Position numbers and translations under genes: made by a program
In this document: positions 55,328 to 64,000 of the stretch, one piece after another
Layout: each line of letters starts with the position of its first letter
How positions within the stretch are numbered: position 1 is the stretch's first letter
NCBI GenBank assembly: GCA_008973525.1
Contig: WACJ01000070.1
Location: forward strand, 124,001 to 188,000
Direction: 5' to 3'
From: Stenopsyche tienmushanensis
Taxonomy: Eukaryota; Arthropoda; Insecta; Trichoptera; Stenopsychidae
DNA length: 64,000 nucleotides
Notes under the pieces: model-generated
The model's database searches: none
Told to the model about the DNA's origin: nothing
Seen by the model: the letters and a program-made list of their open reading frames with translations, nothing else

Positions 55328-55996
55328 TAGAGAATCCAATCTCGAGCCAAAATTTCAATCCCGGGATTCCGGAATTGGGATTTTCGATAATTTAAGAAAT
55401 TATATTGATAAATTTGATCAAAAATTACTAAAAAGTCCATTTTTTTAATATAAAAAAATAATTTGAATAGAAAAGATAAAAATACAATTAAAAAATAGAT
55501 TAATAAAATACTAAAAATTTCAAATATTTGCGTAATAAATTGAAAATGCACGCTCGCAAAATTTCCGATTTCCTGACAAATTATTTATTTCCGTCACTGC
55601 AGATGAATATTCATATACTATAATACTTCGATGTGATTCGTAATTATATTACGGAGGAATACACAAATTTTGAACTCCGTATCTATTATATTTCATATCG
55701 ATATTCCCATTATTAGAGTCGAGGTGTAGTAAATACATCACCGGTAGGGAAAGGTTAATGTGAGAATTTTAAAAACATATATGTATAAATAGATTAGACA
55801 GTTACTAGGCTTCGACTAAGTTCGCCAATTAGTATTTACGCCACTGTTTCCTAGCGTCCAGATTTCGGCGAGAATGTCTCGATTTAGTAGCCTTCAACGT
55901 GCTGGTGAGGTGTATGATTTTTATTAGATAATAATTTTAATCCCAAATTTTTCGGGATTACGTTTACTAATCCCGGGATTCATGAGTACCTAAACT
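55328..55996 (-). mobile_element. hAT-type transposon relic, family A copy 5
   Basis: The left end TAGAGAATCCAATCTCGAGC is followed by CCCGGGATTCCGG, the family body (CTGCAGATGAAT, ATCGATATTCCCATTATTAG, CACTGTTTCCTAGCGTCCAG) and AATCCCGGGATTCATGAG. The dimerisation-domain code is deleted around 55550, leaving only a trace of its start. The right terminus is lost after GAGTACCTAAA. Confidence 0.8.
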
Positions 55997-56277
55997 TTAC
56001 TAACTTACTGCCACTATCCAGTTCTCTTTTATACCTGACTTTGCTAACATATATGCATCGCTTTCTTATAGTCCTGTTGTCCAGTTTTTTTAATTTGAGA
56101 CAAAGGTATTTGTTGCGTTAGTTACATTATTCCTATGTAAAGTCTACCCCATAAAAATATTATAAAACTGACTATAAAGCTAAACATAAAGCTTATATGC
56201 CATAATACATATAATTATATAAGTCTAATAGGGTCTTTCTCGGGATGCATACATCCATTGAAATAAAAGAGTCAACA

Positions 56278-56614
56278 ATGAAAGGTTCATGGAAGCAACT
56301 ATACCCACAAATGATGAGTGATTTCATAAATTTGATGAAACTCCCTAATGAACGAACTAAACTTAGATGTTAACAGTGAAGATGTTAATGAGATGATTGA
56401 ATCTCATTCTGAACCCTTGACTAATGAATTTCTAATGGACCGACAAGAGAACGAAAATAGTATACAAATTGAAAGTGAGGAAGAAGAACCAGAAGAAATC
56501 ATCAAGACCTTAACAATAAAAACCATGAACAAAGCTTTTATAGGGCGATCCATAATAGTACTGCATATTACAGAGCTCTCTATGAAGAAAAAAAAACTTT
56601 CTCTAAACCTATAA
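56278..56614 (+). pseudogene. Tigger/pogo transposase C-terminal fragment
   Basis: From ATG 56278: MKGSWKQLYPQMMSDFINLM, matching the T-M-N-x-S-W-K-K-L-x-P stretch near the end of the Tigger-type DDE domain. It then shifts to a frame from 56348: LNLDVNSEDVNEMIESHSEP, LTNEFLMDRQENEN and a run of Glu. V-x-x-E-D-V-x-E-L-x-x-x-H-x-x-x-L-T-x-E-x-L-M is the typical acidic C-terminal region of Tigger proteins. One frameshift is visible and the catalytic core upstream is absent. A candidate pogo-type end lies far away at 14824 and need not be related. Confidence 0.75.
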
Positions 56615-58084
56615 AGACCTTGGAGATCGTTTAAGTTTATTTCAAACATGGAATATCATAAAAGCTATCATTCTACTTATTTTTATGAATGATTTAAATT
56701 CATTTTGGCTATGTATTTGGCGTAACCTTATGAACACGCGTAATATATTATTAGCTTAAACGCCAATATAAAATAAGTTTTTGATAATTAGTTAGTTCAT
56801 TAAATATATTTTTCTTCTATGTAAAATGCCCAAATTGTGTTTTTCACAGCTTTGGGATCCAATTCTATTGTTTGTAAATTGATAATATTTCATGACACAT
56901 TTATCAATGATAAACAACTATGAAGATATTAATGATAGGCTGTTAACAAATATAAATTCTTGTACTTAACAGTAAAAATCCACATTAAAGATAATTAATC
57001 CCCTTGTAATTAATTAGAGACCCATATTTAACACATTAATGTATTAGTATATTGAACCTTGATGATAATTGACCCATTAGAAAACTTTGTCTTTGGTCAG
57101 TGGTTGTTAAAGCAGTTGACCCTGGAATCCTGGACTTGAGAGAGTGCCCAAGGAAACTTAGGACAAATGGGAGAGAACTTATGTGCCGCTTACTGTAAAA
57201 CGTTGAGGGGACAATTTTATTACATATGTACATGTTCCGCTTAAGAGACATCCCCTAATGACCCGTAATTAATTGAATTAAAATTATACAAAATATTTTC
57301 ACGACTTTCGACACGGCATAATGGTGCTCGTAATCGTTTTTTCGGCTTGTATTGTGTCCAAAATGAGCGCCACGGCTTAAATAAAGATGCCCGTTTTTGG
57401 ATCAGTGATCAATAAACAGGGATGAATTTGCAATATATTTTGCGCAATTAAATTTAAAAAAAAAAGACAAAAATAAAATTGATTGATGCTCATGTGCCTC
57501 GGTACGTTTAACCGTCCAATTGTGTCGTAAAAGCGATTTTGTCCTTTTTTTATTTGAGGGGGGGTTTTAAGCCTTTGGTTGTTTATCACTGAGACACTTG
57601 TGAATGCCCCAAATCGTATCCAGGCGTGACGGAGGTCGGCAACAATGGACAATACAATGACACATCTCACCCCCAAAACCGACCCGAAATCCACTCCCTC
57701 CATGTCTCCGCAAGGGTCCCGGCTCGAATGGTTTGGTTTCACTGAAAGAGCTTAAGTATTAAAAATCGTTATTTATGGTACTAGAATTTTGGTATAAAAT
57801 ACGTATTTTAATTTGAAGGGGGGGGGGGATTAATTAATGGACAAACAATATACTTATATTCATAATGGGCAGTCCTCAACTTTGCAATTTTTAAGCTGTT
57901 AGGATCAGGAAAACCAGGATAATTTTCTGATAAATCCACGAAATAGTTATTGATATAAATAACTAAGTTCTCCAAGATATATGTTAAACAATGAACTATT
58001 TAATCAATACAACTGTATCTATTCCAGAAACATTTAAATCCTAAATATCAGGATATCGTACCGCTATTATTTTAATTTAGGTTT
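56615..58084. other. no gene recognised; island 57040-57780
   Basis: 57040-57780 is mixed composition; a 121-codon minus frame (57377-57742) has no domain. An 11-G run lies at 57818-57828. The flanks are AT-rich. Confidence 0.35.
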
Positions 58085-58370
58085 AGTTGTAAACATTTAT
58101 ATCGGTTCGGTTACGGTATAATATATCGGTTTTGGTTCCTCTCTTTGGTAAATTTGAAGCTTTTATTTCATTTAAAAATTAATTTTCTATTTCTGCTTCT
58201 ACGTTGGGGTCACGAATTTACAATTCATAATAATAAAGATGACTGATAAACCGATATTTTTGAATCGGTTTAGTTCCGGTTTTCGTTGCGTCAAAAATAA
58301 CCGGTTTAACCGCTTATTTGTTTTCGGTTCAGTTCCGGTTTGAAGCTCAGCTTAATATTATTTTCGTTTG
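58085..58370 (+). repeat. CGGTT-rich decayed repeat
   Basis: Many CGGTTCGGTT / CCGGTTT words (58105-58130, 58255-58350). Similar AACCGAACCG words lie at 35590-35660. Such word-rich tracts occur in internal regions of some hAT elements; the assignment is tentative. Confidence 0.35.
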
Positions 58371-58671
58371 TTAGTATCACAAATAATTGAATTTTGTGCT
58401 TGTCAATACTATGAACTAAATCCAAATACGGTTAATTGAGTTTTTTCAGGAACACTTTTTTGGAGTGTGTCTGGACCGATGCGAATGATTACTATGGATT
58501 TAAAAGAAATGCTAATGAAAAGCATAGCAAACTTTCAAAATATCCAAGTTTTTGGTACTACAATTAGAGTTGTTATGAAATTATGGGAGGAATTGTTTAA
58601 ATGTGATTAGCAATTACATTTATAACATAAAAAAGCAATAGGGTTACAAGGAATTCTGAGGAATTTAGAGA
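58371..58671. other. AT-rich DNA, nothing recognised
   Basis: No frame or repeat noted. Confidence 0.35.
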
Positions 58672-59542
58672 GGATCCTAACGATCAGCCATTTTGATCAG
58701 TCACAGTAAATTCTTCCGATGGAGAGATCATCGCGCGCTTCCGCTACCTCCCGTCTGTGCGAGATCCGCGCGATTTTATGATTGCAGAATAATATCGCTG
58801 CGAATATCCAATGGAAGTAGAAGCTTGTAGAAGTTTATGCTAGTGATGTGATGAGTCGATAAAATGTCACGAAGTGGGTTAGATTGTTCAGAGAAGACCG
58901 ACACGATAGTGGGAGACTATCAGTAATTTCTGATGAACTTATGCAAACAATTGGAGAACAAGTGCGAAATGAAGATTTCTTGGTGATATTGTGTCGGTAA
59001 AATTTGGTTACAAGAAGTTGTTTGCGATATAGATGCCCAGAATGCTTACACCGGAGCATCATCATAAGACGCGTGAAAATGGAGACAACAACAAATCCTG
59101 AATGCCCTAAAAATTATAGGGAGTAGCCATAATGATTTCGTGCCCAACCGGTCCAAATTTCGGACCGCTGATATATCGAAAGAACACCTTGCGATCGGAC
59201 GCCCGAATATATCTACAGAACATAGTCTGCGTCCATGAATAGATCTCCGCATGGTTATTCCGAAGTCGTTGAAAGCCCAAACCTAACCAACAAAGTCTTA
59301 AATCGTCCAATTAGTCCAGTTTGTGACGTCCAATGATCACAAAAGAGAGATGCTTTTCTGGACTATCGTGACGGGGGATGATGCGTGGGTGAATCATTAC
59401 ACCCCAGAATCCAAAAGAATATTCTAATTAGAGTTCTATGAGACTGCCATATATTTGTGAAATATCCTTTGAATTTCAATTCAGTACAAGCATTTTTCGA
59501 TCCTATATAAATATTGTAACCTTACTTTCTGGATGATCCTTG
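58672..59542 (+). pseudogene. mariner with degraded transposase and internal insertion
   Basis: The 5' leader (GGATCCTAA, CAGTCACAGTAAATTCTTCC) matches 38015 and 63866. It then reads KLVEVYASDVMSR*NVTKWV, RLFREDRHDSGRLSVISDEL and VRNEDF (first helix-turn-helix region). After a gap: KFGYKKLFAI*MPRMLTPEH, the linker. About 180 unrelated bases (59140-59318) interrupt it. It resumes with DAFLDYRDGG-type sequence and HYTPESK, the first-catalytic-Asp region (GDDAWVNHYTPESK). Everything after is deleted up to the 3' end ACTTTCTGGATGATCCTTG, followed by TA. Multiple stops; dead. Confidence 0.8.
59140..59318. other. insertion inside the 58.7-kb mariner
   Basis: Sequence between MPRMLTPEH and the GDDAW region that mariners do not have. 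It is GC-richer and contains CGGTCCAAATTTCGGACCG, a 6-bp hairpin. Two overlapping minus frames cover it. No ends or target duplication found, and origin unknown. Confidence 0.4.
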
Positions 59543-60690
59543 TATATCAAATTAAAGTGCAAGCATTTGTCCTTGAGCATTTTTGTTTAAGGGTATCTAA
59601 TGGTATATATTTTTATATTCTGAAAGATTTAAAAACTTAATACAATTCCCATAAACAAATACGTAGATGAAATGTTTTAACAATAGTTCAAAAGAAATTC
59701 TATAAAAGCATTCCTATGTTAAAATGTATTATTTATTCAATGCTTGTGGGTGGAAAGAAGGCGGAGTAAAATTGTGAAGAAAAATATAAATTGAGAGTAA
59801 TTTGCTGTCGATTTTTGCTTTTTACATTATGACATTTTTTCAAGTCGACCTTTGCCATTTTCAAACATTCTCGATGAACGTGCGAATGAAAAGATTTTTC
59901 TTTGGTGGTATTGACGATTCTTATGATATCGGTGTATTGCTCAATATTGGGCACATTACTTTGGAGAGGAACTAGTGCCCCTCCCGTCCCTCGCAGATTT
60001 GTGACGTTGGCGTATTATTGTGTTGTGTTTGAATGTGTGTCGACATTTAAATGCCGGTTCCCTTGGGGGGGTAGGATGGGGTGGGTCGGGTCGGAAGGCC
60101 GTGGAGATGGTGCCGGATGCCGTTAGGGTTGAGAAGTCACATACAAGCGGTACAATGAGAGGCCGGGTCAATTGCGTGCCTACCGATAAGTGAACAGGAA
60201 ACAATATAGTTTATGCGCCCGACAATCCAGCGGGATATGAACTTAACAATTGAATCGGCTCGTTTTATTTATTGCGGCGACTTTTTGCAGAGACTTCATT
60301 GTTGCGCGGCCGTCATAGTGGCCCGACTCGACGCCATCAAATTTTCATACAGAAATAAATCTTCGATGTATAGAATTCACCTTGTCAACCTGAGGATCCC
60401 AGACAATGGCCCAAACTATTAAATTTCGCATGCATGAGGTCATGTGGAATCCACTAATAACTCTAGCGGCATAGATCGGGAGAGCTATTTTCGGGAAAGC
60501 TTACAATTTCTACTCCCTAAGATATTAATAGAGAAAGCTTGTGTAGCGCAATCTACTAACATCTCTTGAGAATGCACTTTTCTCATTAAATTTTTTGAAG
60601 CGTAGTAATATCACATCATTCAATATATGTAGTTATTTATCAGCTACCTTCAATATCGATTGCATGTAAAGAGTTTTTAATATAATTATA
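59543..60690. other. no gene recognised; GC-rich island 59950-60440
   Basis: 59950-60180 includes a G-rich run (GGGGGGGTAGGATGGGGTGG). Opposed 74- and 82-codon frames have no domain. Both look like composition effects. Confidence 0.35.
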
Positions 60691-60982
60691 AAGGATCATC
60701 CAAATGCTACGTCTAGATGTCAGCTCTATATGATGTTTACATGTGATGGACATGGACAAAGAACGAGAGTTTCATTTCTTTCGAGCAAAATATTATTTAG
60801 CGATAGATGGATGAAAATCTTCGTGTTATTCAAGAAATAAGCCTAAAAACATCTTAAAAAAAAGTCATTGTTTGGTATGCATTTGGGGCAAATGGAATCA
60901 TTTGTTCACATTTGAATCAAATTAATGTGTCTAATGTCTATTTCCAGTAAGTCGGAAGCAAGAGGTGTCACATTTGGATGAC
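60691..60982 (+). mobile_element. deleted mariner/IS630-type element with inverted ends
   Basis: The left GATCATCCAAATGCTACGTC and the complement of the right end, GTCATCCAAATGTGACACC, face each other; TA follows the right end. One frame inside reads DENLRVIQEISLKTS*KKVI then VWYAFGANGIICSHL, fitting E-N-P-R-x-x-x-E-x-P-L-H-x-x-K-V-T-V-W-C-x-x-x-x-x-G-I-I of IS630-type transposases. 292 bp, one stop, catalytic ends missing. Confidence 0.7.
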
Positions 60983-61072
60983 TATATATATGCACCCTAT
61001 TTAAGGTTCATAATAAATTTCGTTATTTGTGTAAATTAAAAGTAATGCTTGTAGATTTGAAAATCGCTGAAC

Positions 61073-61567
61073 CCCTACGGGAGTACTATCGGAGACCCTC
61101 CGTAACCCCCTTCACTATTCAGAAAGAGCACTCTTTCACATTGAAGCTCGGAGACAGACAGAGACAGAGAGAACTTAGCGCAGTTCGGGAGACTGAGACG
61201 GAGAGCTTCCTCGCATGCATCGCATGATTGTATAGATCGTTAAGCCCAAATTTATCGACTTATAATGATTTCGATCGACAATGTTTATTTTTTTAACTGC
61301 TTGCCGCTCTTCGCTGCGTGTTGAATGAGTCTTTGTCCAATTATCATTTCTTTCTAAAGGAGGAGCAAATGAATCGATTTTTTGTGCATTGTTTATGTAA
61401 AGAAATGACGGGGTCTTGTATGCTATCAACAGTGTTTATTTACAATTGATTCTGTCTCGAATTGAAGATTGTCTTACGCTGATAGGAGTTGACAGAAAGT
61501 AATCGGTGTAAAGCGATTATGACATCAACGACTTCATCGATTTTAAATTTTCTCACTAATGAAAAGG
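61073..61567. mobile_element. TTAA-type non-autonomous element, copy 2
   Basis: Longer copy of 12162-12509. Left flank TGAA (61069-61072, one change from TTAA); right flank TTAA (61568-61571). Extra interior at about 61190-61320 includes GCATGCATCGCATGATTG and a CAGACAGAGACAGAGAGA run. No coding capacity beyond chance frames. Confidence 0.6.
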
Positions 61568-61588
61568 TTAACAATACATATGGTGCAA

Positions 61589-61664
61589 TTAACACATTAT
61601 GTACGGGAAGCATATTTATTTGGATTACGTCGTGTTTTATAGTTAACATCGTCTAATGTGTTAT
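61589..61664. mobile_element. short TTAA MITE (TTAACACAT ends), copy d
   Basis: TTAACACATTA at the left and TAATGTGTTA at the right, the right TTAA changed to TTAT. 76 bp, the shortest copy, placed 18 bases after the end of the preceding TTAA element. Confidence 0.55.
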
Positions 61665-61889
61665 TATGTTTACTTTTTGGATTTTTTTTGTATAATTCTT
61701 CTTACAACCAATAAAATGATGAAGCAAAAAAAGGATTCGGATCATTGAAATACATAGCTCTATGTATGTCCCTTCCAAGAAGATTATTGAGAAAGAAAAA
61801 AAAAACTATAAGCTAACAAAATGCTAATAAATAAATTTAAAAAAAACATTTGGTGAGGGTTAGGATGAATTTGTATATGTCGAAGCATA

Positions 61890-62215
61890 AATATTGTAGA
61901 TTGAGCGATTTATCATCCCCACGTAGTATCGCTGCTAACAGCAACATCTTCTATCTCTTTTCAAGTGCAAAGTGTTATTTTAACAGCGCCATAGTGACGC
62001 ACAGGAGGCGAGAGTCGGGGGGGAGTCGTTGGTTAGCCTTGGCCGCGGGAGGTCGTCCTTCTTGCAGCCAGATCTATCTCGTGTGGAATACATAGTTATT
62101 TAGAGAAGAATCTTTCTATTCGACGCCCGTCTATTCCCATCCATTTGTTCAGCAACATCACGGTCCGATAGAAGAACGGACCCGTGCGTTAGCTCGGCCG
62201 CCCGGGGACTCTAAA
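61890..62215 (+). mobile_element. LTR-like repeat, copy 2
   Basis: Same order of blocks as 31140-31545: CTAACAGCAACATCTTC, GTGTTATTTTAACAGCGCCA, GCGAGAGTCGGGGGG, TTAGCCTTGGCCGCGGGAGG, TCTCGTGTGGAATAC, TATTCGACGCCCGTCTATTC, GGGGACT. The polyadenylation-like word is degraded here. Confidence 0.5.
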
Positions 62216-63865
62216 ATATTTTTGAACATTAAATAATGCACATGGCCATTATTTTGTGTAAAATGTGTATTTATGAGTGTTAGGCGTAATTTAAAACCAA
62301 TATAATAATGTTTTGGAAAAATATTTTCTATTCTGATGTAAAAATGTCGGTTATTTAAACACGTTAACAGCGGGTCGGAGTATTCCCGTGTTCATAAAGA
62401 CTGAACCGGGACAAACAAGATAAAAAACAAATCAAAATAAAATATTAAGATATATTCAAAATTTATGCATATTTTAGTGAGAATTTAAAAAAATCAGCAG
62501 TGCAAAAAAATCACCCGCCGTAATTGTGTTAAAAGTAATGGCGATTAATGTAAAGATATATTTTTGAATGATTTCCCCGTGCATAATATGTTAATATTTG
62601 CTGTCCGAGTTTCATTTTGACATAAAAATTAATAGGTGTTTTTTAAGTTTTAATCTCAAAATTGGCAAAATACATCAATCAAAAGCTCTTGAAATATAAT
62701 AAGCAACACGATGATCTCAGTATCAAGCATCCAAATATATAACCAAACACAAAATTCTATTGATATTCTTCGTTTCATCTCAATATGTGTTAAATTGTGT
62801 CAAGTATTTGCCCTAGATATTTATTTAAATTTAACTTCTATAATTACACTAATGCTAATGTTTTCGCCTATATAGTGTTATATGTAATCATTGTTTAAGT
62901 TATATTTATTGTAGTTCAGACTCTTTTTATTGCATGCAATGAAATGTTTGCCTCACTAATGACGTTTATTTAACGAGCTTTAGCGTTAAATTTGCAAATA
63001 AAATAGAAGCTTAATGTAAATTAAGAATGGCAAAAGTTTGGCGTTGTGTCGCTTCTTGGTGTTATGACGAATGTTAGACCAACTGCAAAGAGTCATCAAA
63101 GCCTCCACCTTCTTGGTACAGCTTTTAGCCCCCGTGGCGGCTGTATTTTTCTCAGACTTTTTTCCATTTACAACACAATTTATCATTTGAAAAATCAGCA
63201 TTTAAAGTGGACGAAAGCATCTTTGAGACGTAAGCCAAAGTGCCTGATAATGGAATGAGATAAGCCATTGAAATAAATCTTTCAGCCGTTTCATGTTTTC
63301 TTTGGCCACCCCATAGTCGGACCCCTCCATGACCTGTGTGTCCTTCGTCCCTATACGTATAAAACTCTTGGAAAATGTATAAGATCCCTTATGTGTCTTC
63401 TTTTCGGAGGAAAAGATTAAAAGCTGAGTCATATTGTGTAATATAAATACGAAATCCCTCGGTACCGTTAGATGGCTGCGGGCAATTATATTAAAAATTC
63501 TAAGCATTTTTCTTCATTGTTCTAACTCCTCTTTTGGGAGACAGGACTATAAGCCGCATATTAAAATAGACTCCATATATATTCAATATATACGTATTTT
63601 TTTAATATTTCAGACAGTCGTTGAAAATGTGTAAGCACTGATACAATATTAGCACTGTACTTTGAACTTTAATGTCTTTGTTGAAATACATTTCGGTATG
63701 GGCCCTCAAGTAATCAAAAGCATTTGTACATATTTTTATTACGTTTGGGCTAAATTGAATGTCTACAAAAGTTCGAGAGGTTTTCTCTTTGAAGTTAATG
63801 AAAATTTAATAGATATCGAATCAGTTTTTATCGTAAATTTGAGCACATCTGAAGTGTAAGGGGGA
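62216..63865. other. no gene recognised; mixed composition 63040-63330
   Basis: AT-rich with short frames on both strands (65-101 codons) lacking domains. No repeat partner. Confidence 0.4.
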
Positions 63866-64000
63866 TCCTAAAGGTTAGTTCATTTGATTCCACGTGTTTG
63901 TCGGCCATTTTGTTCAGTCACGGTAAATTCTTCCGATGGAAAGATCGTCGCGCTTTCCCATCATCTCCTGTCCATGCGAGATCCACGCGGTCATCTGTTT
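63866..64000 (+). mobile_element. mariner 5' end, cut by window edge
   Basis: GGATCCTAAAGG, TGTTTGTCGGCC and CAGTCACGGTAAATTCTTCC, then CGATGGAAAGATCGTCGCGC, match the leaders at 38015 and 58672. The element presumably continues beyond the window. Confidence 0.65.

Noticed and set aside
57818..57828. Run of 11 G residues
   Set aside because: A simple homopolymer; no G-quadruplex pattern of four spaced runs around it.
59046..59310. Two overlapping minus-strand frames with arginine-rich translation
   Set aside because: They lie across a mariner and its insertion, and no domain is recognisable.
1..64000. CRISPR arrays, rRNA genes, bacterial operons
   Set aside because: No regularly spaced direct repeats, no rRNA-like sequence and no prokaryotic gene organisation were seen.

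Overview
This is animal, most likely insect, nuclear DNA. It is strongly AT-rich, carries eukaryotic transposons of many classes (mariner/IS630, hAT, piggyBac, pogo/Tigger, Helitron, an R1-like LINE, tRNA-headed SINE pieces, LTR-like repeats), and has no operons, ribosome-binding sites or dense open frames. I find no convincing host protein-coding gene in the 64 kb. The window reads as a gene desert or a very large intron or intergenic space. Every coding-like stretch I can name is a decayed transposon fragment. The order-level taxonomy is an inference.

Layout. 0-10 kb: a hAT relic, SINE body and Helitron piece, a mariner with 20-bp inverted repeats (4.4-5.2 kb), a second hAT copy, and a 1.2-kb piggyBac relic with TTAA targets (8.3-9.5 kb). 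10-20 kb: an IS630-type relic, a TTAA-flanked repeat (12.2 kb), a pogo-type end, a mariner fragment (15.7 kb) and a structurally complete but dead mariner with matching ends (17.1-18.0 kb). 20-31 kb: an interrupted R1-like LINE 3' half (20.5-21.9 kb), short TTAA MITEs, hAT copies 3 and 4, nested mariner pieces, and a 157-bp exon-like patch (28.8 kb). 31-47 kb: an LTR-like repeat, Helitron and mariner pieces, a mariner whose first two catalytic aspartates are lost (42.2-42.9 kb), a hAT MITE with an 8-bp target duplication (43.4 kb), and a SINE with a readable tRNA-type promoter (44.4 kb). 47-64 kb: mostly AT-rich sequence with SINE heads, a two-ended Helitron (51.8-52.2 kb), hAT copy 5, a Tigger C-terminus (56.3 kb), two further mariners, the second copies of the TTAA and LTR-like repeats, and a mariner cut by the window edge.

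Between the repeats lie islands of less AT-rich, apparently single-copy sequence (about 10.9-11.6, 13.7-14.2, 23.2-23.8, 26.6-27.3, 37.6-37.9, 39.2-39.7, 52.7-53.7, 54.1-54.8, 57.0-57.8 and 59.9-60.4 kb). Two of them share the 14-mer CTATGATTTATGGG, which contains a site fitting the published PBC/Hox composite consensus. These islands could be regulatory DNA of a developmental gene outside the window, but I cannot test conservation here.

The most notable observations are: (1) a family of very short (76-125 bp) elements with TTAACACAT / ATGTGTTAA ends, seen as four two-ended copies; (2) a piggyBac relic with four copies of a 16-bp perfect palindrome; (3) a five-copy hAT family with CCCGGGAT-rich ends; (4) a tRNA-headed SINE family; (5) a GC-rich 157-bp block flanked by good minus-strand splice signals but with no open frame on that strand.
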